A DNA stretch of 64,000 nt from Cymodocea nodosa (taxonomy: Eukaryota; Streptophyta; Magnoliopsida; Alismatales; Cymodoceaceae), in contig CM072339.1 in assembly GCA_036874045.1 (NCBI GenBank), forward strand, positions 12,345,501 through 12,409,500. The letters run 5' to 3'. A program made the translations under genes and the position numbers. Numbering within the stretch: position 1 is the stretch's first letter; the number at the start of each line of letters is the position of its first letter. The notes below the pieces were generated by a model. The model did no database searches. It had not been told where the DNA came from and saw only the letters and a program-made list of their open reading frames with translations. This document shows positions 32,094-43,366 of this stretch, piece by piece.

Positions 32094-33615
32094 ATGACAT
32101 CTTTTAACAAAGAGGGTCAAAACATCCATCATCCTCCCTTGTTTGATGGTATTAACTATAATTACTGGAAAAATAAGATGGAATGTTTCCTCAGATGTGA
32201 GTCTATGGAAAATGGTTGTTCTAGGAACACCTATTCCACCTAGTTATGAAGATGACTAAACTAAGGAGGATGAGAGAATCATCCAAATGGATGCTCGAGG
32301 GTTGAATATTATCTATTGTGTCTTATCTACTAAACAATATAATAAAGTTTTAGCTTGTAAATCTGCTCACGAGGCTTGGAACACTCTTCAAATAACCTTT
32401 GAAGGAACCAACCAAGTGAAAGACACTAAAATAAACATTTTACTTAGAAAGCTTGAATTATTTAAAATGCTTGATGATGAAACAATTATAGATATGTTTT
32501 CTAGATTCACTGAGATTATTAATGGCTTGAGAGGTTTGGTAAAGGAATTTTCCATCCGTGAATAGGTGAAGAAAATCCTAAGAAGCTTAACTATGGACTG
32601 AAAGCAAAAGTCCACATCAATACAAGATTCCAAAGACCTCAACAAATACTTAGTAGAGGATCTAATGGGCAATCTGCTGGCCCATGAAGTTTAAATGAAA
32701 GAATGGAAAGATAAGGAAGGTAGTGCTAAAAAGAAAACAAAAATAAAAAAAGAATTAGCCCTTCCATCAACTTAAGAACTTCAAAGCTTGAATGATGATG
32801 AAGTTGTGCTATTGGCTAGAAAATTCAGAAAATGGATGAAGAAAAAGAACCAGGCCAGCACATCATAAAGTAATGCTCCAATATGCTTTAAATGCAAGAA
32901 GTAGGGACATATACAACCTGATTGTCCACTACAATTAGAAGAAGAAAAAGAAATGAAGAAGAAGAAGAAGAGCTACAAAAAGAAAATGGCATTGAAGGCT
33001 ACTTAGGATGATAGTAGTTCATCTAGTAGCTCATCCAGTTCAGATGAAGAGGTACCAGTAAACATGTGCTATATAGCACAAGAGGTATGTTCCACTTCAT
33101 CTCAAAGTGATTCTGATGTAGACAATGATAATCTAGATTTAAATATTCTTTTGTCTACTATTGACAGTTTATATGTTAAATGCAAAAATTATAAAAAGAA
33201 AATTAAGCATTTAATTGTATGTTTAGAAGAAGCACATACTGAACTTGGAAATTTGCATGTTAAAGATAGAAAATGCAATAATGATGAATTGATAAATGAA
33301 AATGAAAAACTGAAATCTGAAATTACTGATCTGAAAAATACTATGCATAAATTTATCAATGGATAGAAAGGATTAGATCAAATCATTAGTTCTCAAAGAT
33401 ATAGTTTAAATAGATTTGGCCTAGTGTATGCTACTCTACAGGAAATATCTTACTATGGTGGTATTATCCGATCTTATAGAGATGGTACAACAATGTTTGC
33501 CATCAAAAGAAGATCTAGATCAATGTGGCTGCCAAAAGGCAATAAACTAAATATTGTCAGGACTAACACCTATGGACCCAAGAAAGTATGGATACCAAAA
33601 TCTATTACTATTTGA
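32094..33615 (+). pseudogene. CoB gag (non-autonomous copy), broken
   Basis: Start ATG 32094 (MTSFNKEGQNIHHPPLFDG, NYNYWKNKMECFL). A frameshift lies near 32200 and stops near 32262, 32564, 32600, 32692, 32776, 32868, 32904 and 33004. Recognisable parts: the gag helical domain (MDARGLNIIYCVLS, FEGTNQVKDTKI), a damaged CCHC knuckle near 32885-32925, an acidic/serine linker, the coiled coil 33130-33360, and the conserved tail YGPKKVWIPKSITI ending at 33615. In B1 and B2 the protease motif WIVDSG follows shortly after this tail, so here pol was removed right after gag. Confidence 0.85.
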
Positions 33616-34340
33616 ATTGTAGGATTATATCATTTAGTGGGAGCAACTAGTTTATAGTTTCAAATTATTATCTGCAAATGACCAATGTTTGAAGATCAAT
33701 GGAATGATCAATTAGAAAAGGCTGAAAATTTGAAAATCAGTTATGAGAGCAACTATTTGGTATTACAAGAGGCACCATAAATTGGTAGAAAGTACTCAGA
33801 CTGAGTGGAAATCGTGCCTAAAATCTTGATGCTTAAGGAAAGCAAAATCTACAACAATTAGAAATAAGCATATAGAAAAGAAAGCAACAGCTAGACTACA
33901 ATCTCAAATTGTTTTCTACATATGAGTGAAAGAATCTCTTGAAGAGAGATTTTAAGAAGCTAAACAGTTGGTAATCAGAAGGTAATTAGTTAAGAATCAA
34001 TTATGATATTCTAAAATTAACAATTAGTATCAAAGTGGCATCAATGATTGAATCATGTTCTTTAAAAGAAATAAGATCTACACAAGCTAGGATGAATGTA
34101 TACAAATCTGATTTATCAAAGGACAACCAAAATCTACAGTAGACAGATTACAGTTTTCAAATTATCTTCTGCAAATTGAAAGATCCTCTTGAAATAAAGA
34201 TCTTTTAGAAGATAAACAGATTGGAATCAAAAGCTAAATGATTGAGAATTATTGATGATGTTTTTTGATTAACAATTGGTACTTAGTTCAATTGGTATCA
34301 TAAATGGCATTTTTGCAGAATAGGTGCAACAAATTTGTCT
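33616..34340 (+). other. CoB array non-coding internal region with PBS-like repeats
   Basis: No ORF. It holds copies of an AACAATTGGTATCA-like motif (34019, 34271, 34289) that continue at 34673, 34773, 34818 and 34858, resembling the LTR-end/PBS junction AACAATTGGTATCAGAGC. It replaces the whole of pol. Confidence 0.6.
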
Positions 34341-35213
34341 ACAAGGAAAAGCATATAAGTAGGGGGAGAACCTACTATATGAAGGGAATTCAGAATGCTG
34401 TTTCAGTACAAAAAGAAAGTATATAAAGAGGGCACGTATATAGGGGGAGAGCCTATAGCTTGCTATTAAAAATCAGAGAACCTCCATACAGATAGGGGGA
34501 GAGCATGTGGCAGCATTCATAAATATTAACTACACATTTATAAATTGCTACATTAACTATTAGCATTCTACTGTTTTTCAGTTTTTATAGATGATGTAGT
34601 AAATAAACGAGACAAAGGAAGAGATACCAAAAACCAAGAGAGCAATTATTGACTTCTTAGATATTAATATGCCAACAACTGGTATCAGACAAGGATTAAG
34701 GAAATTGACACTTCAAGTGATACTGTGCTCGAATAGGAAAGAACAAAATAGACTGCAATGATGAAAATATCTCAACAATTGATATCAACACACAACAGTC
34801 AACATTTGATGCACAATCAAAATTGGTATTCGAAGATATTGATGAAATTAATTCTATCAACATTTGATATCAAACAGAATTATGGAAACAGGATTAGAAA
34901 ACTGTTATGAGATCAGATATTACATCTTGAAAATAAGGAGAGAAATATGGTAGTTATTTCAGCAAAAGAAAGTTGTGGAACTCCTTTTATCTAATGACAA
35001 AAAAGGGGAGAAGAATAAAGAAAATTACATAGAAAGCAAGGGGAGTATTCCCAGCACACAATCAGCGAGAGAAATTAACATGATTGTATTGTATTCACTA
35101 TAAATCTTTGCTTTACTTAGTTTTTGTGTGATTGAATGTATAGAGACAATCTAGGGAGTGAAATACATGTAATTTAATGTAAAGGATTTTGTCATTATCA
35201 AAAAGGGGGAGAT
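34341..35213 (+). other. CoB array multiple polypurine-tract region
   Basis: Purine tracts AGTAGGGGGAGAA (34358), TAGGGGGAGAG (34441), TAGGGGGAGAG (34494), AAAAAGGGGAGAAG (34998), AAGGGGAG (35038) and AAAAAGGGGGAGAT (35200-35213, next to LTR2). No coding frame. The corresponding stretch of B1 and B2 holds reverse-complement versions. Confidence 0.75.
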
Positions 35214-36546
35214 TGTTAGGACCCTAGTATTTTGATAATGCAAAAACCTATGTGAGGAAACAAATTGTATTTCTTAGTTAAGACAGCTCAACAAAAGATC
35301 AGAAGGCAGATAAATAGATGCAAGTAGTTCCAGAATTTGCTACTATAAAGTTACAAGAAAATTAGATAGTCACCAAGCCTAAGTATCTAGAAGAAAGTTA
35401 ATCTTTGGTAAGTTACAGGCTTAAGTATCCGAAGAGTCTATTTAATGCAGTAGAAACACTGTCGGACAGTTAGAAGTATAACTATCCAAAATTACAAGAC
35501 CTTTGGAGAGTTGTGAAAGATAGTTGATTGAATGATCGAAGAGTTAAGGAGTTAACTATATAGAAGTTCAAGAAATTCAGAAAGTTAGGAAAGCCAACTA
35601 GTTAAAACTTAAGTTAGTGAATTTCCCATGTGCAAAAATTCAAAACAGAAGCTTAAAGAATTTTTCAGAGAGTTAGAAAGCTAACTATCCGAAAAATAAG
35701 AAGTTTCAAAAGGTTACTATCCAAAACTTAAGTTATTCTATTATGCATATGCAGAAATAAGAAGACAGCTATCGGAAGCTTAGAAGAAGAAAATCAAAGA
35801 GTTACTGTAGCTAACTATCCAATAGTTAGGAAAATTTCGGTGAGTTACAATTGCAAAGTATCTGAACTTTAAATACTTCATGTGTATGACTTAAATTCTC
35901 ACGTGACTCAAACCAAAAGAACTTAAGTGGATTTTCGGTGAGTTACAACTGTTCCTCGGAGAGTTACACAAGTAACTATCCAAAAATCAAAGGGAATCGG
36001 AAGGTTACAGATTGGACAGTATACAGAACGGTAACTTACTATTTTTGGATTGAATACATAACAAGTACAGCAGAATAAATCTGTTGAAGAGAAAATGTGA
36101 TCGTTGGACTTACAAGTATTTATACAAACAGACCATTCAATATTTAGTAGAGCTTACAAGTGAGACTATAGATACAATCACATACAGAGATACAATATAC
36201 ATTGCAGATCAATTACTAATACAGAAAAAAGGTCAATTCAGATTGACTACAACAAAGAATCGATTGAAAGTTGGATTTACAAGAAGATTCTTAAAGCTCT
36301 CCATATACTGAAAATCTGATCCAAGAAGGATCATTTGGTTTGTGGCTTCAACCTTAAAGCTTCATTCAGTTGTTGGTTTGAGTTTCGACCTGAAAACTCA
36401 AGAGGTTGGTTTTCTGGAGTTTATACTTGAAAACTTCTAAGTGTTGGTTAGAGCTACGACCTGAAAGCTCAAGTGGTTGGTTCTTGCTTCGACCTGAAAG
36501 CAAGTGTGTAAATGTTGAAACACTTAGTGAAGCCCAAGTGATCCTT
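35214..36546 (+). mobile_element. CoB array LTR2, 3' end deleted
   Basis: Starts TGTTAGGACCCTAGTATTTT after the PPT and matches LTR1 until GTGATCCTTGAGG near 36546. There it jumps to internal sequence equivalent to 34364 (GGAGAACCTACTATATGAAG). The last ~180 bases of the LTR, the PBS and gag are deleted. Confidence 0.85.
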
Positions 36547-36839
36547 GAGGAGGAGAACCTACTATATGAAGGGAATTCAGAATGATACTTCAGTTCAAAA
36601 AGAAAGTGTATAAAGAGGGCATGCATATAGGGGGAGAGCCTATAGCTTGCTATTAAAAATCAGAGAACCACCATACAGTTAGGGGGAGAGCATGTGGCAG
36701 CAATTATAAATATTAACTGCACATTTATAAATTGCTACATTAATTATTGGCATTCTATTATTTTTCAGTTTTTACAGATGATGTAGTAAACAAATGAGAC
36801 AATGGAAGAAATACTACAAATCAGGAGAGCAATTACTAT
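36547..36839 (+). other. CoB array internal remnant, left of the Gy insert
   Basis: Matches 34364-34645. It ends with ACTAT (36835-36839), the left TSD of the Gy insert. Confidence 0.8.
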
Positions 36840-38995
36840 TGTATTGATGTGAAAGGTTAGATCAAACAATTGGTCCCCAGCAACGGCGCTAGAAAAACTT
36901 GTTTGGTTGCTTTAGGCGGTACTAGAGAACTTGTTTAGTTCACAGGTAACATCGCCAGAAAACTTGTATTTGTTAACTTCTGTTTTTAACCTGGTTAATT
37001 TATCTTTGTGCTTTTATCAATAATTTTTTTTTAGAAGTAAACAAACAACCTTTCACACAAATTAGATATTAATTCCAATTTGTATTTTAACTGCAAGTGC
37101 ACAGTGTATATTGTATTTGTGTGCAAGTATAGGTCGATCCCATAGAGAATTGAGTAAGAATTGTATACTGTTCCATTTTTTATATTATACTTAATGTGTT
37201 CAGTAATCACTCCGTTGAGTTACAGTTAACACAACGAACTAATCTCGTGGACTTAGGTGTAACTCCACGAGCCTATCTTTCCAATTTAATAATATTATTT
37301 ACAAAGGAATTCGGCCAACCATTGGGCAATTCCACAGATTGTAAATAACATCAATTAAGCTCTTTAATGTTAGTGAACATTAGATTTATCATTAGGCAAT
37401 ACTAACAATCAGATATTTCAAATAGTATCCATTAAAATCTCTAAGTATTTGGAACGAATCAAATTCAGTAAACTGTAATACTATTATCTATTTTCTGAAT
37501 CAAACAAACATAAAACATTCACAGTACTGACAATAATAACTTTAATCACGATACAAAACAAACAATACAACACTTAAATACGAAATAGAAACATAGATAA
37601 GTTGTTGTTTTTGGTATTTTTGTTTTGAGATGTTCATGAAAATGGGCGAAAGGTGAAATGTAAAAAATTAATCTCTATCGATAGTAAATACTTCTATCAC
37701 TACATGCTACACGATTACACCACTGAAAACTTAATCACTTACAATTCTGCCTCCTCTCCCTATAGAATCACGAGTCCAAAATTGCAAGATGATCTCCTCT
37801 TCAGTATACTAGCATCAACCCAAAACCAAGGCTAGAAGCTTTACGATCTCTTGAGATATGATTCGATGCTTGGTGAAAATGGCTTCCCTTCCCGCAACGC
37901 GATCACTTCTCACAATGGTCGTCAAGCACCATGTTTGGCTCGGAATCGACCTGACATCAGGAAAGTATCGTCACAGACCTCCAATGGTTGGTGATTATGG
38001 TGGTGGTGTGGAGCTTCAGGGAACTTCCGACGCTATCTGCAGATAGCTTGGTTTTCCACAAACCTTCGATGGTTGGTGATTATGGTGGTGGTGTGGAGCT
38101 TTAGGGAACTTCCGACGTTGTCTACAGATAGCTCGGTTTTCCACCTCTACACACACACATCTCTTCGTCTTTTCTCCTTTTCTTTTATATTTATTTAGTA
38201 GTAACTGCTTCTACTTAGATGATCGATTGGATTTCCTTCATTCATATCAACGATGGTGATTTCTTCTCCCTTCCACGAGTGAATTCCTATGTGATACGTG
38301 CAATCGTGGTTTTCCTTCAAATGTCTTGTTTCTATAACCACTACAATGGCATATTAGAAAATAAATGGTCCATGGAGTTACAGATAACTCAACAGACTTA
38401 CTTCGTTGATTTAACTATAAAACACATGCAATAAAGAAATAAGCTGCTAACATAACACGTACCTTAGTGTGCATTCATGTAACCCTACAGGTACAGTTAT
38501 GCTAACTTAACGAGTTAAACATGTGCATCTCACGTGATATACTAAAGCATTTAAATTTAACATGTGCATAAATCTAACTTAACGGTTTGGATATTTCGAA
38601 TACTTACAAACCTAACTATCCGATGCCTAGATGCATTTCGGATAGTTAACAGATAACTTACCGAAAATCCACTTAAGTCATGCATTATGGTTTCAACACG
38701 TGTATTTTAGGAAATAATAAAATATTCTTTAAAGCATAACTGTCTAGTACATTAAACATAACTCTCCGAAATAACAAAAAATTTGGATACTTAAGAATTT
38801 CACAGCCTATAATTTACTAACAGTTCAGAAATGTACTAAATTAACATTAATTCCCTGAAATTATGCAGATTCTTTCATTAAAGCATATAACAATGCAATT
38901 ATAACATAATGGCTTAATTCTCATATGATAAGCTAAATATTATACAATTAACCATCATTTAACCATTAATATTATGCACTTTTTCATTCTAAACA
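36840..38995 (-). mobile_element. Gy insert: LTR plus PBS and 30 bases, flanked by TSD ACTAT
   Basis: Bounded by ACTAT at 36835-36839 and 38996-39000, in CoB internal sequence that is continuous in the other copy (about 34640-34665). In element sense it is the LTR TGTTTAGAATG ... AAATACA (38995 to 36965), then three degenerate copies of the LTR-end/PBS junction, the clear PBS TAGCGCCGTTGCTGGGGA (36891-36874), and about 30 bases more, ending TACA. The last six bases (TGTATT on plus) equal the LTR terminus, so they are probably the remnant of the 3' LTR. Coding parts are absent. Confidence 0.85.
36874..36891 (-). other. PBS of the Gy insert
   Basis: Reverse complement TAGCGCCGTTGCTGGGGA, two changes from the Athila-type TGGCGCCGTTGCCGGGGA. 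Weaker junction copies lie near 36920 and 36945-36957. Confidence 0.8.
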
Positions 38996-39000
38996 ACTAT

Positions 39001-39588
39001 CTTCTCAAATATTAATATGTTTACAAATAGTATCAGACAAGGATTGAGAAAGAAGAAATTAGTTTGCAATGATGAAAATATCTCAACATTTGATTTCAAC
39101 ACACCAATAGTTAAACATTTGATGCACAATCAAAATAGGTATTCGAAGATATTGATGCAATCAATTATTTCAACATTTGATATCAAACAGGATTATGGAA
39201 ACATGATTAGAAAATTGTTATGAGATTAGATATTACATCTTGAAAATAAGGGGAGAAATATGGCAGTTATTTCAGCAAAAGAAAGTTATGGAACTCCTTT
39301 TTATATAATGACAAAAAGGGGGAGAAGTATAACAAGAAGGAAATCAATTCAGAGGGTGAAGTATAAAAGGGGGAGAAAATCCCAGCACACTGACAAGGGG
39401 AGAAGAGTATGGAAATTACAGTATTTCCAACACATAATCAGGGGGAGGAATTAACTCCATTATATTATATTCCTGTAAATCTTTGCTTTACTTAGTTTCT
39501 GTGTGACTGAATGTATAGAAACAATCTAGGGAGTGAAATACATGTAATTTAATTTAAAGAATTTTGTCATTATCAAAAAGGGGGAGAT
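39001..39588 (+). other. CoB array internal remnant, right of the Gy insert, with PPTs
   Basis: Matches 34657-35213. Purine tracts AAAAAGGGGGAGAAG (39313), AAAAGGGGGAGAAAA (39366), AGGGGGAGG (39440) and AAAAAGGGGGAGAT (39575-39588) precede LTR3. Confidence 0.8.
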
Positions 39589-41088
39589 TGTTAAGACCCT
39601 AGTATTTTGATAATGCAAAAACATGTGTGAGAAAACAAATTGTATTTCACAGATATGACAACTCAACAAAAGAGTAGAAGGCAGATAAGTCATTACAGAT
39701 AGTTCAGAATGGGCTGCAATAGATAAATAGGATATTGGAAGGTTACCAGGCTTAACTATCTAGAAGAGATATTTTCGGTGAGTTACCAGGCCTAAGTATT
39801 CGGAAAGCAGTTTAAAATAGTAGGAATTCAATCGGAGAGTTAAAAAGATGGTTGTATGGAAAATCGGAGAGTTAGAAAGTTAACTATCCAAAAAATAAGA
39901 AGAATCTGAAAGTTACTATAGCTAACTATCTGAAACTTAAGTCATTGAATTTCCCATGTGCAGAAATCCAAACAGAAGCTTGAAAGAAGAATCAGAAAGT
40001 TACTGTAGCTAACTATCCAAAATTTGAAGAGTTTCGGTGAGTTATAGTTATAACCATCCGAAACTTAAGTTATTCTATTATGCACGTGCAGAAATAAGAA
40101 GATAGTTGTCGAAAGCTTAGAAGAAGAAAATCGGAGAGTTACTATAGCTAACTATCCGATAGTCAGGAAAATTTCGGTGAGTTAAAATTGCAAGTATCCG
40201 AACTTTAAATACTTCACGTGTATGACTTAAATTCTCACGTGACTTAGATCAAAAGAACGTAAGTGGATTTTCAGTGAGTTACGACTGTTCTTCAGAGAGT
40301 TACACATGTAACTATCTAAAAATCAAAGGGAATCGAAAGGTTACAGACTAGACAATATATAGAACAGTAACTTACTATTTTTGGGACTAAATACACAAGT
40401 ACAATAGAATAAATCTGTTAAGGAGAAAATATGATCGTTGGACTTACAAGTATTTATACAGACAGATCATTCAATATTCAGTAGAGCTATGGAGTGAGAT
40501 TACACAAACAAACACATATAGAGATACATTATACATTGCATATCAACTACTATTACAAGAGAAAGCTCAATTCAGATTAACTACTACAAGGAATCGATTG
40601 AAAGCTGGATTTACAAGAAGATTCTTAAAGCTCTCCAAGTATTGAAAGTCTGATCCAAGAAGGATCATTTGGTTCGTGGCTTCTACCTTAAAGCTTCATT
40701 CAAGTGGTTGGTTTGAGTTTTGACCTGAAAACTCAAAAGGTTGGTTTACTGAAGTTTATACCTGAAAACTTTTGTGTGTTTGATTAGAGCTACAACTAGA
40801 AAGCTCAAGTGAATGGTTGGTTCTTACTTTGACCTGAAAGTAAGTGTTTGTAAGTGTTGAAATACTTAGTGATGCCCAAGTGACCCTTGGGAGTGGACTA
40901 GCTGAGTTGATGAACCACCTAAAATTCTCTTGTGTTTCTTATTTATATTTCTACTGTGCATGTTTAATCTTCTATTTAACATTTGTGAAAACTGTTAATC
41001 AAATTAGTTAGTAAAAGTTAGTAAAAATTTTTAATGTACACTTAGATCACCATTCACCCCTCCTTTGGTGAGTCATACGTTCCTAACA
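39589..41088 (+). mobile_element. CoB array LTR3
   Basis: 1500 bases, TGTTAAGACCC ... CCTAACA, complete. It is followed not by a TSD but by a PBS-like sequence and a TRIM-type remainder. Confidence 0.85.
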
Positions 41089-41403
41089 AGTGGTATCAAA
41101 GCCTACTCACAAACACGGGTTTGAATCCCCAAGAATGCATTATGGGATGCATTTTTTAGGGGGGGGGGGGGGGGGATTGTTGAGGAACCCGTTGAGGGAC
41201 TTGATGGGTGATGGGCTGAGGGACCTGAAGGACTTGGAGGGTGAAGGGAGAAGGCCTTAGGGACCTATGGGACAAAGGGGTTAATCCTAATGGTTCCTCC
41301 CACGAACTCGGACTTGTGAGGGATTCTAGGCTTACTTAAAAGGATTGGTAATGCCTATGCTATTAGCTCAAGCTTTTGGCATAATGGTAGCCCAATCCTA
41401 ACA
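41089..41403 (+). mobile_element. TRIM-like fragment: PBS, short internal region, PPT, 3' LTR
   Basis: TGGTATCAAAGCC (41091-41103) is a PBS-like site. Then come GGGTTTGAATCCCC (B-box-like), ATGCATTATGGGATGCATTT, a G17 tract (41159-41175) acting as PPT, and a 226-base LTR, TGTTGAGGAACCC ... ATCCTAACA (41178-41403). The tiny internal region with no coding space is the hallmark of terminal-repeat retrotransposons in miniature. Its own 5' LTR is missing: CoB LTR3 stands in that place. Confidence 0.6.
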
Positions 41404-42752
41404 AAATCAACAAAGTAAGTTTGTTGAGTTACATTAATTTTACAAATCGTTTATTTTCTAACATGCTACTATAGTAGTTGCAGAAATAGGAAATTCGAAG
41501 GAAAGCCACGATTGCATGTATCATGCAAGAATTAACTTGTGGAATGAAGAAGAAATCACTATCATTGATATGAATGAAGGAAATCTAACCAATCATTTAA
41601 GTAGAAATAGTTACTACTGAAAGAAATATAAAAGAAGAGGAGAAAAATGAATAGTGTGTGGATGGAGGACCGCACTAACTGCAGAAAGCATCAGAAGTTC
41701 CTGAAACTCCACAACACCTCCAAAATCACCATCCATCAAAGGTCTATGAGGATACTTTTTGGATGTCGGGTCAATTCTGAGCCAAACACGATGACTGACA
41801 ACCATTGTGAAGAGTGATTGCATCATAGGAAGGGAAGCCATTTTTACCAAGCATCGACTCATATCTTAAGAGATCGTAAAGCTTCTAGCCTTGATTTCGG
41901 GTTGATGCTAGTATATTGAAGAGGAGATCAACTTACAAGTATTGGTTCATGATTCTATAGGGAAAGGAGGTAAGATTGTAAGTGATTAAGTTTTAGTGGT
42001 GTAATCGCGTCGCATGTAGTGATGGAAGTTCTTATTGTCGATAGAGATTTTTACATTTTATCTTTCACTCATCTTTACGAACATATTAAAATAAAAATAC
42101 CAAAATAACTAATTATCTGTGTTTACATTTAATATTAAAGAGTTGTATTGTTCGTTTTGTATTGTGACTATTGTTATCATTGTTAGTAATGTGAATGTTT
42201 TATGTTTGTTTGATTTAGAAAATAGAAAATAGTTTTATTGTTTACTAAAATTGATTCGTATAGAATACTAAAATTCTTAATGGTTACTATTTGAAATATC
42301 TAAATGTTAGTGTTGCTTAATGACAAATCTCAAATTAACTAACGTTACAAAACTTAATTGATGTTATTTACATTCTATGGAACCGCTTAATGGATGGCTG
42401 AATTCCTCTATGAATAGCAGTATTTAACTAGAAAGGTAGGCTCATGGAGTTAACTTAAGTCCACGAGATTAGTCCATTGAGTTAACCATAACTCCACAAA
42501 CTAAGTCCATTGAGTTAATTGTAACTCAACGAAGTCCTTAACTGAACACATATAAACTCTAATATAAAAATCGAAATAGTACACAATTCTTACTCAATCT
42601 CTATAGGATCGAGTTGTACTTGCACATAAATCCAATATACATTGTGCACTTGCAATTAAAAATACAAATTGGGCTTAATATCTAATTTGTGTGAAAATTT
42701 GTTTGTTTACTTATGAAAGAACTTATTAATATAAGCATAAAAACAAATAGAC
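41404..42752 (+). mobile_element. Gy LTR fragment, 5' truncated (plus strand)
   Basis: It starts inside the LTR at AAATCAACAAAGTAAG (equivalent to the reverse complement of about 7195) and runs to the LTR end ACAAATAGA near 42752, followed by CAAGTTTTCT as at other Gy LTR/PBS junctions. Palindromes of the GTTGAGTTA type cluster at 42440-42535. The 82-aa reverse frame at 41614-41862 is LTR sequence, not a gene. Confidence 0.8.
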
Positions 42753-42784
42753 AAGTTTTCTAATTTAACTTTTCACACCAAATA

Positions 42785-42935
42785 GATCTCATACATCATT
42801 TCTTATAAATTGATTTAGCTCATCTTCTATAGCTAAATACTAAAATTCATCTTCTAAGGCATCTTCAGTTTTCTTAGGTTCTAGTAAAGAAACAAATGAA
42901 TAAGCACTACAAATGTTGACTACTGATGACCATAC
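42785..42935 (-). pseudogene. Short CoA-like pol fragment (RT N-terminal region)
   Basis: The reverse complement matches about 23490-23640 of CoA (region before RT: YSFVSLLEPKKIEDALEDEF). About 150 bases, isolated between two Gy LTR pieces. Confidence 0.75.
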
Positions 42936-43074
42936 CTCATATGTTTTATTTACATATATTTATATCATGTACAATGCATGGTAACAACTCATTGAGTTAG
43001 TATTCTTTTTGTAAAAAGATCACATGCCAACTCGTTGAGTTAGTGTTCTTTTTGGCACGGCTAAAATTCTAGTC
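42936..43074. repeat. Two copies of a GTTGAGTTAGTNTTCTTTTTG unit
   Basis: AACTC-a/g-TTGAGTTAGT-a/g-TTCTTTTTG occurs at about 42988 and 43029. Nothing else recognised. Confidence 0.6.
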
Positions 43075-43366
43075 TTAGTTTCAAGTTGATGCCAAGATAC
43101 TAAAGAGGAGATCAACTTATAAGTCTCAGTTTGTGATTCTATAGGGAGAGGAGGCATGACTGTAAGTGATTAAGTTTTCAGTAGTGTAATCACGTTATAT
43201 GTAGTGATGGAAGTTATTACTGTCAATAGAGAATTTTGCATTTCACCTTTCGCTTCATCTTTAGGGAACATATAAAAAAAAACAAAACAAAAAACTAATT
43301 ATCTATTTTTATAGTTAGCAATTCTATGTTGTATTGTTGGTTTTGTATTATGAGTAATGTATTATT
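43075..43366 (+). mobile_element. Gy LTR piece, left of the B1 insertion
   Basis: Matches 41880-42130 of the neighbouring Gy LTR. It ends with TTATT (43362-43366), the TSD of B1, and continues at 63494. Confidence 0.8.

Larger units (their letters stand above)
30528..41088 (+). mobile_element. CoB tandem array: three LTRs, two internal regions, gag only
   Basis: LTR1 30528-32041, internal with gag 32042-35213, LTR2 35214-36546 (cut), internal remnant 36547-39588 (with a Gy insert), LTR3 39589-41088. All are in plus orientation. PPTs precede LTR2 and LTR3, and a PBS follows LTR1. Such LTR-internal-LTR-internal-LTR chains arise by unequal recombination between LTRs. No pol is present in either internal region, so these are non-autonomous members of the family represented in full by B1 and B2. 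Confidence 0.8.

Noticed and set aside
41108..41130. tRNA gene suggested by a B-box-like GGTTTGAATCC
   Set aside because: There is no A box, no cloverleaf and no anticodon arm. It directly follows a PBS in a TRIM-like leader, where such sequence is common.
41157..41177. G17 tract as a sequencing or assembly artefact
   Set aside because: Its length is uncertain, but its place immediately before TGTTGAGG fits a polypurine tract, so it is kept as part of the TRIM-like fragment.
41614..41862. 82-aa reverse frame (and the related 62-aa frame at 37858)
   Set aside because: Both are the same Gy LTR segment read in opposite orientations. They are non-coding LTR sequence, as shown by many frame breaks in the third copy (about 6700-6900).
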